From the NCBI GenBank assembly GCA_902806565.1, contig CADCXA010000056.1, positions 930,001 to 994,000 of the forward strand: DNA of 64,000 nt, read 5' to 3'. The notes under the pieces were generated by a model that made no database searches, was not told the DNA's origin, and saw nothing but the letters and a program-made list of their open reading frames with translations. Source of the DNA: Hypoxylon rubiginosum (lineage: Eukaryota > Ascomycota > Sordariomycetes > Xylariales > Hypoxylaceae). Positions 36,048-48,288 of the stretch are shown here, one piece after another (the first letter of the stretch is position 1; every line of letters begins with the position of its first letter). The position numbers and the translations under genes were made by a program.

Positions 36048-37699
36048 CTAATGAGACGTCTGGTCCACCTCATTAGGCTTCCAGACTGCCTCGATGATGC
36101 TCATGCGACAACCTTTAGGTCTGGTGACACCCTGTTATAAGTCAAAAGGTTAGCGTCTCATTTTTTTACAATTAAGTTGTCTACCTCCCAAGGTAGGTTA
36201 GGCAGTCAACTAGGCGTGTCTAAACCACTAGAAAAGGTAAAGGGCAAGAGAAAGGGGGAGGGGGGAAGAGAAACTCACCTTGAAAACGAAACCGTCGCCG
36301 GCCTGCTCGAACAACTGTACGAAGTCGCGCTCCTCGCGCTCCTGGGCGTTAAGCAGGGTCATCATGACGAGGTCCATGCTGCGCATCAGCCGCTCGTCCC
36401 ACGGGTTCTCGACCCCCGGCTCGCGAAGGCAGTGATCGTTAATCACGATGCGGGCCCCCGGCTTGAGCGCCGGGATCAGGTTCCGGAGCAGCTGCACCGC
36501 GTACGGCCGCGAGTAGTTGTGTAGGATCCACCGGAAGAAGTACACGTCGGCGCCTTTTACTACTTGCTCCTTGAAGAAGTCGTGCGCCTGGAACCGGACG
36601 CGCTGGGCCACCTGCGCGTCGTCCGCGCACGCCGGGTCCGGCGCGCTGGCGACCGTGGCGGGGAGGTCCTGGACTACGAACTTCATGTTGCGGTACTTCC
36701 GCGCCAGGTGCACGCACGCGAACCCGTGGCTGCCGCCCAGGTCGACGAGCGTGCCGCCGCGCGCGTCCACTTCCGACAGGTCGCAGCCGTCGCCGCCGTC
36801 GGTCAGGTACGACAGCTCGTAGCCCTCGCCGCCCGTCAGGCTGGCCATGGCCTTGGCCATGCGCTGGGCGCGCCTGGGGTCCTTACCAAGGGTCACGAAC
36901 ATGGGCTCCTTCCCGACGGTGTCGAAGGCGTAGTTGAAGCCGGTGTGGTGGAGGCTCGTGGCCTCGGGGTGTTGCCGCAGCGCGTCGACGACGTGCGCGG
37001 ATCCCGGGTACACTTCCTCGCCGTTGAAGCCGACCCAGGCCTGGAGGTCGCCGTCCACGGCGAGCAGCTTGGACGCGGCCGTGTGCGCGATGACGCCGGG
37101 CTTGGGCTCCTGGAAGAGGCGGTTCGCCATGGCGTGGCGGAGGAGGCGGGTAAGGTTGATGGGGTCGAGAGATGTCTTGGCCTGCAGCTGCTCGATGGTG
37201 ATGGTTCCGTCAAGGGGGACCAGATTTGCTATGATGGCATGTTAGTGAATTTATCGATATGACATGTCTAAATAAAACTTACCGATTCCATAATGATTGA
37301 GGAGCTGTAGGCTCTGAGTGTTCATGAACTATTTTGCCAGTTAGTACTTTGACCGGTTTGAAATAATACGACTAATTAAGGGGAAAATTATGAAAATATA
37401 TCACTTACATCCCAAGCCATCCATCGGACAGACTCCCTGGGGCCGACCATGAGATCCTGCAACTCGCGAGTAGCGTGGATGATCTCTCGGCGGCTTGTAG
37501 AGATTTCATCGGGCATCTTAGGGAAGTCACCGGGCATGTCCACGTCGAAGCTCGGTGTCTGGATACCCTTCCCGCGGAAATATATGTCGACCTTTTCCGT
37601 TTCCGCGCTGATCTTCTGGGCGAGCGCTACTATCTTAGAGGGCGGCATACCAGGCAAGGAAGTGGGGGCCGCCTTATTAACGGGCATTGCTCGGCCCAT
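36048..37699 (-). CDS. SAM-dependent O-methyltransferase, fungal secondary-metabolite type
   Basis: Four exons: 37699-37409, 37328-37283, 37228-36279 and 36131-36048, giving 456 aa in consistent phase. Donors are GTAAGT, GTAAGT and GTGAGT. The N-terminal region (SKIVALAQKISAETEKVDIYF) matches the helical dimerisation part of aflatoxin-pathway-like O-methyltransferases. SAM motif I is LVDLGGSHG (273-281), followed by VVQDLP. The catalytic base is likely His349 in RWILHNY, and INDHCLREPG follows. The enzyme probably methylates a phenolic hydroxyl; substrate unknown. The start is uncertain: in-frame ATGs also occur at 37873 (514 aa) and further upstream to 38047. I chose 37699 because it gives the usual family length and has a good start context. 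No polyketide synthase lies in the window. Confidence 0.9.
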
Positions 37700-37873
37700 G
37701 TTGGTATCTGCTTCGGCTGCTTGGTACTTCTGGTGACGGTGTTTCTTCTCCAGTGAGCTAGCCGGCGGTTCCGGTGTAGGTTTCAGATTCTGTTTTATGC
37801 AGTCTGGATTTGTAGAGGTAGGAGTAGGAGGGGGTGAAGCGTGGAGCCAAGTAGCCAATCTGAGCCTAACCAT

Positions 37874-40800
37874 TTTTGTTTCCTTGGCGACGCCGACTTT
37901 CGCGATATTTATGTACCTTTGTTGAACAGACAGACTCCTTTGCTGTGGGGAGCGAGAAACCAAACAAGCCGCCAACGTGAGAAATTGTTTGACAATAGGA
38001 GAAACAGCCAGACAATGATCTGCAAGAGTGGAAACAATGACTACCAAAAAACCGAGGGGGGGGCCGCAAGCAAGTTATAGACAAAGACGACCAATCAACG
38101 CTCCTGAGCTCAAGATACAAATGAGACGGACGGTGATACTTGTTAGGCTGTAATTATTGGTCACATAGGTAGAGTGTGAATCCTCATTATAAGCGAGTGT
38201 GTCGTGGATGTAGTATACCTAGAGCAAGCTCCAAAGCTTAGATGAATAATGGATAGCAATCCTTAACCATCGATCTGTATCACTGCCGCAAAGATACTAA
38301 TAACCGTGATATGTGTAGTGAGTGTCGTGAAGAAAGGATGAAAGAAATGGACCTAGATAGATCCACTCATCCCCTGTTGACGACAAAAGGCAGAGACGTC
38401 AGTGGCTCTATTGAACTTTGCGTCTTTTATGCCTCATGTAGTTTGTTCCTCCTATTGATTTCCTCTTAGTCTCCGACACGACAGTATATCTCCTTGGCCA
38501 GATACAACCTACGGATGTCTAATAGGTCTTGCAATACCAGCCAAAAAAAAAAAACGAGTGTCACATACCTATTACGCCTATATTTGCCTTACTTCAGAAG
38601 GAAGCTGGCTGACTCGATAACCCACTTCAGAGAGGTCCGGCTCCCGGGGCCAGCGTAGCCTCTATATCGTTTCGGGCCCGAGATCTGATGACTTTAAAGT
38701 GATACCTTCCCGAATCAGAGAGACAGCTCGGTAGGAGATGGGGTCCCGTCTCGAGGAAAATAGTAACAATTAAGATAAAACAACATCAGGGATCTTCCGG
38801 ACCAGAGAACTGGTTGACAGCTCCCGAGGACTTGGTCTTGGGTTCAAGAGGCGTTCGCTTGTGGTGTGGTCACACGGCAGGGCGTGCGAAAAGAACTGTA
38901 TTTCCTTTTTTTTTATCTTATTTATTTTTCTTCTTTCGGTACGAGCAGCCGGCTGGGAGAACGAGGGTGAGAGGAGTCCCGCGTGTGCGTGTGTGCGCGT
39001 GTATGATCTGGGGGTGGTGGTAAGGGATTGGAGGATTCGATCCAACGAGATGGAGACGCGAGAGACACGCAGCTCTCCCTAGAGGGCGATTTGACTTTTT
39101 CCTACAAGTTGTATGACCCGACGTGTCTTAGGCCCATTGTGGCTCCCTTATGCCTATCCCGACCAGGAATGGACGGGGTCCCGACAGCATGGGAAGAGCC
39201 TGGAGAGGGACCGAAGTCCCCCAAGTGACGGATTTCGTTATGTGGCTGAATCTGGCTGGCCCTGTTGTGTGCGGTGTTCGGCCGTCGTGCGGACCTGCTG
39301 TGGGCGGCTTACCTGCGGCTATCCTTTTCTTGCCCGGGTGTCTGCACCGTAGCAGACTGTGACCCCCTTTGTGCATGTGTGTATGCGTGTCTATAGTCCT
39401 CTGCGGTGCCCCTATCTAGGGATAGCTGGCGATTGACGGTGAGCTGTGTGGCTTTTCCACGTTCGAGCCCGAGCAGCAATCAACGAGCGCACAGGATTAA
39501 GGGGTATAACCCCCTAAGCAGCTTTGGATGGCTGCTGTGGTTCGCCGTGAATTTCTTACAGTCGAGCAGGAACCATTCGAAACTCTTTAGAAAGGCCATA
39601 TAACATCAACGTTCCCCGAAGTATGACCGGTGGGAGCTACACCTACCGTTGTTTGCTGTACGCGGCATCTCCAAGTCGCAATGTCCAATGACGACTGGTC
39701 TTCTGGTAGTGAGGAGGGAACCGCATATTCCCCTGGTTCCATCACAATGGTTTTCGGCCTGAATACTGCATGCATAGAGTTCCACGGCGGCCAGAGCAAC
39801 CTTGGGCGTGTGTTGCTTAGTCGGCTAGTCGGTGATCGCAACGGTCATCGGTCTAAGATCATTGGTCAGTTGCATTACATACTCAGAAGCCGGCGCCGAT
39901 GGTCTGCATTGGAACATCCACCGGGTTGCGGGGATTTGGGGATTGTTACTACCTAGGTATTGGGGTTGGATGGGTACCAGTCTGTCGGATTGGTATCGTC
40001 TAAGGAGTTGAGGAGGTAAGCTTGGAGGAGCTGATACACTCGAGGCACCACTGATCGAATCATGTGATCAGAGTATTATTACCTTTACCTGGGTGGTTTC
40101 ACATATCTGCATGGCTTAAGGAGCTGACCAAGGAAGAGCTTGACTAATGGGGTTTTGTCTCGGTCTCATATATACGATCGCCACAACAACAAGGTCTATC
40201 GCAGACGTATCAGAAAGAATAGGAAGGTTTCTACCTATTTATGCGAAACAGGTCAGGGTGGACTGGAAGGGAACTTCGAGGACGCCATGGATATGACGAC
40301 TTAAGCTGATAGGACTGGCCGACCGATTAGGGGTAAAATATTGTATAACAATCCAGCCAGCCCGATGTGGCTTCTCAGCTATGAAGTACTTGGATCTACG
40401 CATTTGAATGATAAGAGGATGCATAATCTGCATACAATTGACTGTATTCATGACATTGATGTAACCTGATGCGGCGACGACTTCGTCGCAATATGGTCTT
40501 ACCGCAGGAAGCAGCACGCAGGGAACTGGCCAGACTGGCATCATATTGAAGCAAGGGTGTGTCATCACGGGGGCGCATGACAAGGCGATCGGAGAAGCGG
40601 ATAGCTGAATCTCTACTGTGTAATTCCCTCAAGTTTGGGGCGTCGGGGCGAGTGATGAAGAGCTGGTCTTCCTATTAGATATCAGCCCTGCGGAAAGTTT
40701 AGATGAGGCGGATGAGCACATCACCGGCGGACTTGCATGCTATCATGTATCATGTTATAGTGTGTAGCCGGTTCTCGTTCACTCCAATAAAAAGATGGAA

Positions 40801-42489
40801 ATACTGCGGCCGGACACTTGACGTTCGGTATGAAGCCGTCAAGCGGGTTATGGAATTTACTGACTGCCAGTATCCTGCCCTACTTTCCATATTGTTATGT
40901 AGAGATAACGTAAGCTAGGTAGTTATTGTACTCAACTGTCGCGATTGCTTGTGATCTGATATAACAGTGTGAGTGAAAGCCGAGAGGCCGTCTGCCCTAT
41001 ATAGTACACCTGCCAACGAAATATGAGATTAAAAGACATATTATCCAAACAGAAACAGCAAGAGATTCGTAACACGGCCGTCACAGAAGGTGGCGCTAGG
41101 GCTCGTTACCTAGCTGACGCCACGGTTTCGTTTTTGAAATTATGTCACTTACTCGATGCAAGCCACTGACAGTTGTCCCTGTCGATAGACGGGAAACGGT
41201 GACACTTTGGAGATCACGTATCATATCAGGTACCTAAGGTACCTAGGTAGGTAGGTATGTAGTTACACAACAGATTGATAGCACCATTCCACTAGAGCTT
41301 CCAAGATGTGCATTGGACGACTGTCAGATCCTCCAAGTGATAAACGATAGACCGGATCGACTCAAGTGTCTACCTGCCTACCTATCAGATATCCTCGATA
41401 TGCCTAGATCTGGTACTATTGAATTTCATCCCGTCGGTTTTCATTAGGAGCTGCAAGGAACGGGGGGCAACCGTGTTTATCTATTGGACGACGGAACCTT
41501 CGTCACATGGATTGCGGACGTAATAGCTGCGGTTACTTGCCTGACGTGACAAGCAGCCACCACTGCACGGTACCCCTTTTGGGGGGGAGGCAGCAGAAGA
41601 CCACAGTGTGCCTCATACAACTGGGAGCGATGGGCGCCTCGGCGGTTCTGGATCCGGATAGGCGAATCTCGGGGGTACCTACATTGACAGGTGGCGGCGA
41701 ATCATCTCTGGCTTCGAATTGGGAAACGCGGGGGACTTCGCGAGATACCCAACAGATAGGCAGACTTTCCCAATACTTTACGAGATTGAGTTGAGGCGGT
41801 GTGATAGGGACTCGACGAGATTTTGAGAGGCGACGCGAAAGCCATTTGGGAAAAAAATAAGAATTACCCAAGAAAGGGGGGCACGGTTCGTTTTTGTGTA
41901 TGTGTTATATACACATGTGCTGCGTGATGAGCCGATGAAAAGTCGGTTTGACAGGTTTTCGAACGCCGTCGGGTGTTACCCCTGACAAATAAATATATGA
42001 TCGTATGTTCCTCTCGCCGCGTATGATGGGAATACTCCATATGTTACAGTGCTAAGAGGACAACTCCTCCTTCCCTCCCTTCTATTGTAGCCAAAGGCTA
42101 GCAAGTGACTGTTATCTTGTTCTTACAAGTGGTTCTTCTTGTGATCTATCATATTATATGGGTATGCGGGGAATAGGCCGTGTGGAGGTGGTGGTTTGCT
42201 TCCCAGTATAGGACCGTCAATGTTACTGTGTGGTGGAGAGCATTACAAAAGGGATGTTTCCTATTTAAGCTATAATAATGGTTGTTCTCCAATAGAAATG
42301 GCTCCTGGGAGCATGGGTGGCTAAAGATCTAATTAGTGTTCGAATCCTGATACTGTGAACAATCTCCTTTTTTTCAACATCTTCCACATACAGCATCCGT
42401 TCCCATTGCATATCCATACCCTGCCGCCACACGGGGCTGTCCCGCCCCAACTAACAAGCGGGAGCCTACCTAGTTAGTTAACTTCCCCG
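37874..42489. other. Gene-poor stretch of 4.6 kb
   Basis: Between the O-methyltransferase gene and the LaeA-like gene, both on the minus strand. Open frames at 38770-39376, 39630-39956, 40239-40632 and 41507-41871 overlap each other on both strands, show no domains and have no paired splice sites. A TAGGTA island lies at 41230-41261. The stretch just above 37873 may be 5' leader of the O-methyltransferase gene. Confidence 0.5.
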
Positions 42490-44137
42490 TTACTGGGTTT
42501 CAGGCTTTTGGCCGTACACGCAGACGAGTGGCATGTACAGAAGCATCGAGTTGTCGTGATATCCCCTCCTTACATCGATGAGGAAGGCCTCCACCTGCTC
42601 TCGGTTCCAATGAAGTCCCCTCGTCATCGGCCCGAGCGCTATGGCTTGGATTCCGTCCAATAGAATGGTCTTCCAATATAGCCCCACGCTCTTCAGAGTC
42701 TTGTTCTTTGGCCAGGTGCCGATAGGTACGTGGAAGACTCGCTCGGTCACGTTGACATATCCGCACTGTCGCATCATCGACGCTATCCGGCCTTCATCCG
42801 AGAACCTGAGGTTGATGCCCAGGTTTTCAAGCCCCTCGTCTACGTACCTCCAGTACTGAGCGACCGGATGGTTTTCGGATAGGGTGTTATTGCTGCTGAA
42901 GGGGAAGTGGTGAATCTCTTGAAGCTCTGTCCAACCACCTGGTTTCAAATGACTAAGGGAAGTAAAATTTAGTACTGCTTACTAGAAACCACCCACTCTG
43001 TAGATACTACGTGGAAGCTATACTCACTCGTATGATGTTCTTAGTAGATGGTTCCAATCTTTGATGGCCATGATCGTGTGGCGCGAATGTATGTAGTCGA
43101 AATGGTCATTAGGATGGAGCCAAGGGCTTTCTACATCATCCACCATAAATCGCACATTAGGGGGGACCCATTGCGGTTGAATCGGGCTCAAGTCGATACC
43201 AAGAACGTTTGCGCAGGGATACGTATCGCCCACTATGCACATCGATAAGCTGAGGTCTAGGAGAGGGTTATGGATCAAAAGATCAAAAGGGGCATGTCTT
43301 ACTCTCAATTGCCCACATTCCAGTACCTGTTCCGACATCGAGTATCTCATGTGCTCCTTCTCCAATCGGTGCGAAATGAAGTTGCTGGCATAGCAGTTTG
43401 ACCATGGTATGTTTCATGGCCTCGCGTTCCTGTTCAACATCATCGTTCGGGAAGTTATATCGGCCTTCCCGGAACTTGTGATATCTTCTTCCATTCTCGA
43501 AGGAGAAGTCCCATATGCTGGATGTCACTGAGGTAGATACAGTGCTAGCACCGTCGGATTCGTAACCGGCGTCAGTCATCGACTCGCTATCCGCCTCGAT
43601 GGCTCTAGCCTCAACTTGTTCAGCTGCCTCGACATCGTATCCTAGTTGTTGACCACCGTGTGGTCCTCCGTATGTAACGCCATACGTATTATTTCCATCT
43701 TCTCCTGTCATGAGCGAATGTTGTGGCGTATGTACGGGGTAGACATCTGCGCCAGGATTTTCTTGAACTAAATGGTGTACCGGAGGAGGCCTTTCAGCGT
43801 TGCGAGTCTCTGAAGAGATCAATTGTAGGTCTCGGCCGGCCTTTGCCAAGGGCCCGTTGATCTTAGCGGGATAATTTGTAAACGGAGAGGGGCGGTCAAA
43901 AGGTCGACTTTGCGGGAACGTGTTGATGGCGTTATTGAAGTACGCCACTCCTGTGACCCTATCAATTCGGAGCTGTGGCAAGGTGATGGGTTGTCTAGAG
44001 GCCGAGTCTTCTATCCTCTGAGCTGATCGGAACGGCCGCGATGTGAAATGCGATAAGTTGGGGTCAAGGTGAGTATAAATATGATGCTGTAGCTTCGGAG
44101 AGACCACGACGGTTGAGCCACGACTAAAGTCTGCCAT
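42490..44137 (-). CDS. LaeA-like SAM-dependent methyltransferase
   Basis: Three exons, 500 aa: 44137-43303, 43232-43028 and 42952-42490, with introns of 70 and 75 nt and matching phases. The longest open frame begins two codons earlier with TTG, so ATG at 44137 in a good context was used. The first ~200 residues are disordered and look lineage-specific. SAM motif I, ILDVGTGTGMWAIEMGD, spans the first splice junction (residue 278-279) and is followed by VLGIDLSPIQPQWVPPNV, HSRHTIMAIKDW and HLKPGGWTELQEI, the classic LaeA/TAM-like order. LaeA itself is a global regulator of secondary metabolism, but fungi have many such paralogues. The extended N-terminus makes this more likely a paralogue. Nuclear or cytosolic location is not decided by sequence. 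Confidence 0.92.
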
Positions 44138-46051
44138 GGTCAAAAGAGCAGCGAATAGATGTTGCTAGCTAGATGAAGGTTTGTCGTTATATGTCATGAG
44201 TCAGGTGATGAGGAGCGATCTGAGACATTTAAGCAGCCATGCGTATATGCATCTGGTCGCTGAAGATGCTCGATCAACATTGTAGAATAGAAATGGGGGA
44301 ACACGCTGGGTATTTCGATTGAAATTAGCAGGGCCTGCACTTGCTCAGTTCATTTGTTGCACAATACGAGTAACAGATGGAAACATTTCTTTGACGCGGT
44401 TATCAGCGAGGCCGGTGGCATGGAGGTCCGGATGCCCGCATGAGTACCTTAGCGGAGGTGAAGAACCTTTTGATGACTTAAGTCTTGAGGTACCCAGAAA
44501 TACCCGTGTACCTAGGCAGGTAATGAGGCCTGCAACACGGATACACGACAGCTCGCCTGGAGCGGCCAATCCGTTAGCGGGTACAGATCCATTAGAAATA
44601 AACGGCCGAGTTGGGACGAGGGAGATGTTCGATACCCTTTAATTGTTTCGCCATCTCTCGTACTGATCGACCTTCTGTATAGAGATATCAGCAGGAGGGA
44701 ATCAACTAATACACCTATTCAAGAATTTTAGTCTTATTCTTCGATATATGTTGGAATTGGCAGAAATCCTTCATCGTTGACTACCCATTCTATTGTCATG
44801 GACCTGGACCCGTCAGTCAGGGGTCAGGGGCTCGGATAAGGCAATTTACCTAGTCATGCGGAAGTTGCCTCTTGCATCAAACCAATTCCAGATATGCAAG
44901 AGTAAATTTTCTCATGAATAGGTAGAACCAACACGGCTAAGAGAAATACTTCATACGAATACCGGAATTAACGCTTGGCTTTGACAATGTCGTCATCGAC
45001 TAGACGATTAGTACTACATCTCTTCAAATACTTGCCTACATGTAGGTGCCTACATATGTATCTGGGAGAAGGTAAGGCAAGGCAAGGCTTCTGACATCGA
45101 TTGGCTGCCATGCTTCTCCGGATTGTCCGATCTGTAAATATGTCAGATGAGCGGGCATCTCGCAGTTTGCTACACATCGAAGCGAACCGTTAGAGGAAAC
45201 TCGCAAACACGCAAGATCCCGACGGGCGAGGTAGTAGATAGGTTAGGCGTTAGGCTAGGAGGTAGACTTAACTCCAACAAGCTTACCGCTTGCATCTGAG
45301 GCCATCCATGGAGATGGGCAACTGCATATATTCTCCGACATGACAACATCCCCAACATCTAGCCCCTAGAGAACACAAAGGCGCCGTCTAGCACGTCGGA
45401 CATCTCCTAACTGCCTTCAATGTGTCTCTTCGCGATATCGAGAGAGAGTAGGCCACATCGTAATGCATCCCTTTTTCCCTCTCGAGCTCATAGTAGGAAT
45501 CAATTCAAGAATTGCAGCCTAGGCTGGGATAAATGTGTTTGAAGTCACTGGTTGCTGATTGAAAAAATGGCCAGCGTATTTCCTTTGTGAGAGTGAGAAT
45601 GACATATGAGTAAATCAATCCCTTTGACAAAAACAACCTCTATCCCTGTTTCTATGCCTGTAACCGAGTATTTACCTAGCTATCCTCTTATAAATACATA
45701 CATGTCTGGGTGCATAAGCTCCCAACTATTGAGGGTAGGCGATTTCGATAACTGATAACGCAACTGAGATGAGATTGAACAAGACTGCAAATAGGGGTAA
45801 CCAATGGCAAGAACAACTACCCTACAGCTTGGCCCCTGACTGCGGGGAATCCCTAGCTCCAGCCCCAGCTCCAGCTCCGACGTCACCCTATTTCGCCAAT
45901 GGAATTTCCTCGTGCCCCGCCTAACCACGAACAACGTCCCGCCTTCGTCTCACCCAGCGCGACGCTGACACAAGCACCCACGTAGAGGCACGCGCAAAGG
46001 GAGGACTAAGAGCAGAGCAGGACCGGCCAAGCTTCATCATCCCCTCCAAAA
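44138..46051. other. Divergent intergenic region
   Basis: About 1.9 kb between the divergent LaeA-like (-) and methyltransferase-like (+) genes, so it holds two promoters. No convincing gene. CCAGCTCCAGCTCC-type short repeats lie near 45855-45880. Confidence 0.6.
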
Positions 46052-47551
46052 ATGGCGCCGAGCAGACCCTTCACGTACTGCGAAGGCGCGCCCTCCTGGA
46101 ACCCCTCGACGTACGCGGCGGACGCGGCCCTTCACGAACGCGCCGAGGCGCTGCTGGCCCAGGACAACCTGCAAGCCGCCGTCGCCGCGTCCTTCTCGCT
46201 ACCACCGCCCCGTCGCGACCCTTACGTCTACCACGCCATCGTCAGCGTCACCCTGCCCGAGGTCCAGCACGTCGTCTCGCTCGGCGGCCGGAACGGCCTG
46301 CACTCCTGGTACCGCGGCCCACCACCACCGTCCGCGGATGATACTACTACTACGAGCTCCGACAACAAACCCACACCCCCGTTACCGTTACCGTCGCCGT
46401 CGCCGGTCGTCCTCCCGCCGCCCCCGCGCCCCGACACAGAAGCCTACCTCTCCATCTTCGACCCGACTACCTCCACGCCCGCCGCCCTCAAGACCTTCCT
46501 CTCGAACGCCAAGAAGGGCAGCCTGCGCGCCGAGGTCGCCGCCTACCTGCACGCGAAGCGGTACCTGCACCCGTCGCTGGCCGCGCAGCTGACGGTGCCG
46601 AAGCGAGCGGCCAAGAAGAAGAAGAAGAAGAAGAAGGAGGAGGAGGCCTCTACTGCTACATCTAGTAGTGGTAATAATGACAATAGTAATAATAATAATA
46701 ATAATGCTGGGAATAACAACAACAACCCCAACGAAGTCCCCCCGAACCCCTACCTCCCCTTCCTATCCTGGAGCGCCCGCGCCCTAGAATGGGCCGGCCC
46801 CAGCCCCTCCTCCGCCCGCGCGGGCCTAATGTCCCACCACGTCCTCCCCGTCCTCATGCACCACTTCGGATGCGCCTGCCCCTCGCACGAGGCCCTCGCC
46901 GTCCTCAAGACCCTCGCCGCGGGGCGCGGCGTCATCGACATGGGCTCCGGCGGCGGCTACTGGTCCTTCATGCTGCGGGCCTACGGCGTGCCGTGCGCCG
47001 CCGTCGACAGCGCGCAGAGCGAGTGGCGGGTGAACTGGGTCTCCGACACGGTGATCGCCGACGGCGCGGAGTGGCTGCGCAGGAGGCGGCGGGTGCGGGC
47101 GGCGTTGGTGGCCGGGGCCGGGGACAAGAACGAAAATGACGTAGACCCCGAAGAGGCGGTCCTGCTGCTCGTGTACCCGATCGTCGGGGGCGACATCGCC
47201 GGCGGCCGGGAGGGGGACTTCACGCGCAGCATGATGGACGCGTACGGCGGGGACACGCTGGCCGTGGTCGGGACGCAGAACCACAACGGGTACACGGGGT
47301 TCCGGGGCATGAGCATGGACGAGTACGTGGAGCGGGAGCACGGCGGCGGCGAGGAGGAGGGAGGCTGGGTCAAGGTCGTGCAGGTCGCGCTGCCGAGCTT
47401 CCCCGGCAAGGACGAGGCCCTGTTCGTCTTCCAGAGGGGCCCGAGGGCTCCCGCTAAGGATCCGAGCAGTAGTACAGGTGCGGCTGGCCAAGTAAGTAGT
47501 ATTGCTAATAGTGGTGGTAGTAGCAGTAGCAGTAATAAAGGGGCCACATAG
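46052..47551 (+). CDS. Methyltransferase-like conserved fungal protein
   Basis: Single-exon, GC-rich gene of 499 aa with an ATG in a strong context (CAAAAATGG). The N-terminal part (FTYCEGAPSWNPSTYAADAA; YHAIVSVTLPEVQHVVSLGG) and C-terminal part look conserved. Around residue 293 lies GRGVIDMGSGGGYWSFMLRAYG, a SAM-binding motif I, followed by PCAAVDS, DTVIADGAEWL, LLLVYPIVGGD and TLAVVGTQNHNGYTGF. This order suggests a class I methyltransferase fold, though no catalytic motif names a substrate. Between the halves are a run of about ten Lys (from ~residue 187) and Asn-rich runs (~208-228) encoded by AAG and AAT repeats, probably a disordered insert. The tail is Ser/Gly-rich from AGT/GGT repeats. 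Function unknown. Confidence 0.85.
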   Translation: MAPSRPFTYCEGAPSWNPSTYAADAALHERAEALLAQDNLQAAVAASFSLPPPRRDPYVYHAIVSVTLPEVQHVVSLGGRNGLHSWYRGPPPPSADDTTTTSSDNKPTPPLPLPSPSPVVLPPPPRPDTEAYLSIFDPTTSTPAALKTFLSNAKKGSLRAEVAAYLHAKRYLHPSLAAQLTVPKRAAKKKKKKKKEEEASTATSSSGNNDNSNNNNNNAGNNNNNPNEVPPNPYLPFLSWSARALEWAGPSPSSARAGLMSHHVLPVLMHHFGCACPSHEALAVLKTLAAGRGVIDMGSGGGYWSFMLRAYGVPCAAVDSAQSEWRVNWVSDTVIADGAEWLRRRRRVRAALVAGAGDKNENDVDPEEAVLLLVYPIVGGDIAGGREGDFTRSMMDAYGGDTLAVVGTQNHNGYTGFRGMSMDEYVEREHGGGEEEGGWVKVVQVALPSFPGKDEALFVFQRGPRAPAKDPSSSTGAAGQVSSIANSGGSSSSSNKGAT

Positions 47552-48105
47552 ACATCTTGAAACTTTTGGTAATTTCCACCAGGGTAAGTGATTCTTTTCA
47601 TGATATCTTGTACTTAGTCTATGGGATCCTTGCCTATAGAAAAAGGATGACTCTATGCCGCAGGCGCCTACCTATACCTACCTCTATTAAGAGCTATCAG
47701 GAACAATTAGAAGAGAAAATAAAGCTTACGACTTTCTACACAAGTATATTTCACGGGACACAGCAGCGTATCAAAATAACAGGAAAAATCTGCTTGACGA
47801 AGAATTAACTACCTACGGAGGTTATGCATCTCTCCTACTGTATGTATGGACGAGTTGATAGCAGTCACCCTCCCCCTTATTAAACCACTCCTTAGCTACA
47901 AAACAAACTCATCTTTGGAAGACTTTCTCAAGCGAACACTCCAATATTTTATCGCCAATTCCATGAGGATGTGGCAAACCCCAAGTGGCCTAGACGTTTT
48001 CATTGTTGAATCCATCAGGGATACGAAAACATTAGGCCACTATCTCAACATACAATTCACCACATCATTCCACCTCCGTCCAAGGATCGCCAGTTGTTGT
48101 GTGCA
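47552..48105. other. Convergent 3' intergenic region
   Basis: About 550 bp between the ends of two convergent genes. It is AT-rich with AATAAA-like sequences near 47718-47726. Nothing else seen. Confidence 0.6.
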
Positions 48106-48288
48106 TTACCAAATATTGTCTTCGTCGTCGGTGTTAGGATCAGTAGTACGATATTGGCTCCAATGAACCCCGGTAAAGTCTGGCTTCCACTCAGGCTTGG
48201 GGAGATTCGGTGTCTGCGTGGGCTTCGGCTTAAGCTTATCCTGAAGGCTCACTGCAGGAAGAGGCTCGGAACGAAGAGGTGTAGGCTT
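48106..48288 (-). other. In-frame 60-codon extension after the TAG stop
   Basis: Immediately after the TAG at 48291-48289 the same frame stays open for 60 codons and ends with TAA at 48106. Its sequence (KLKPKPTQTPNLPKPEWKPD ... TTDPNTDDEDNIW) continues the Lys/Pro-rich style of the preceding coding region. It could be a third exon reached by removing a 51-nt intron (48339-48289, GTCAGC...GACTAG) that contains the stop, a readthrough tail, or the remnant after a nonsense mutation. Confidence 0.6.

Noticed and set aside
36564..37262. 232-codon plus-strand frame opposite the O-methyltransferase
   Set aside because: Antisense shadow of a GC-rich coding exon with no domain of its own.
46826..47601. 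Two ~200-codon minus-strand frames opposite the 46-47.5 kb gene
   Set aside because: Antisense shadows; low complexity and no start context or splice logic.
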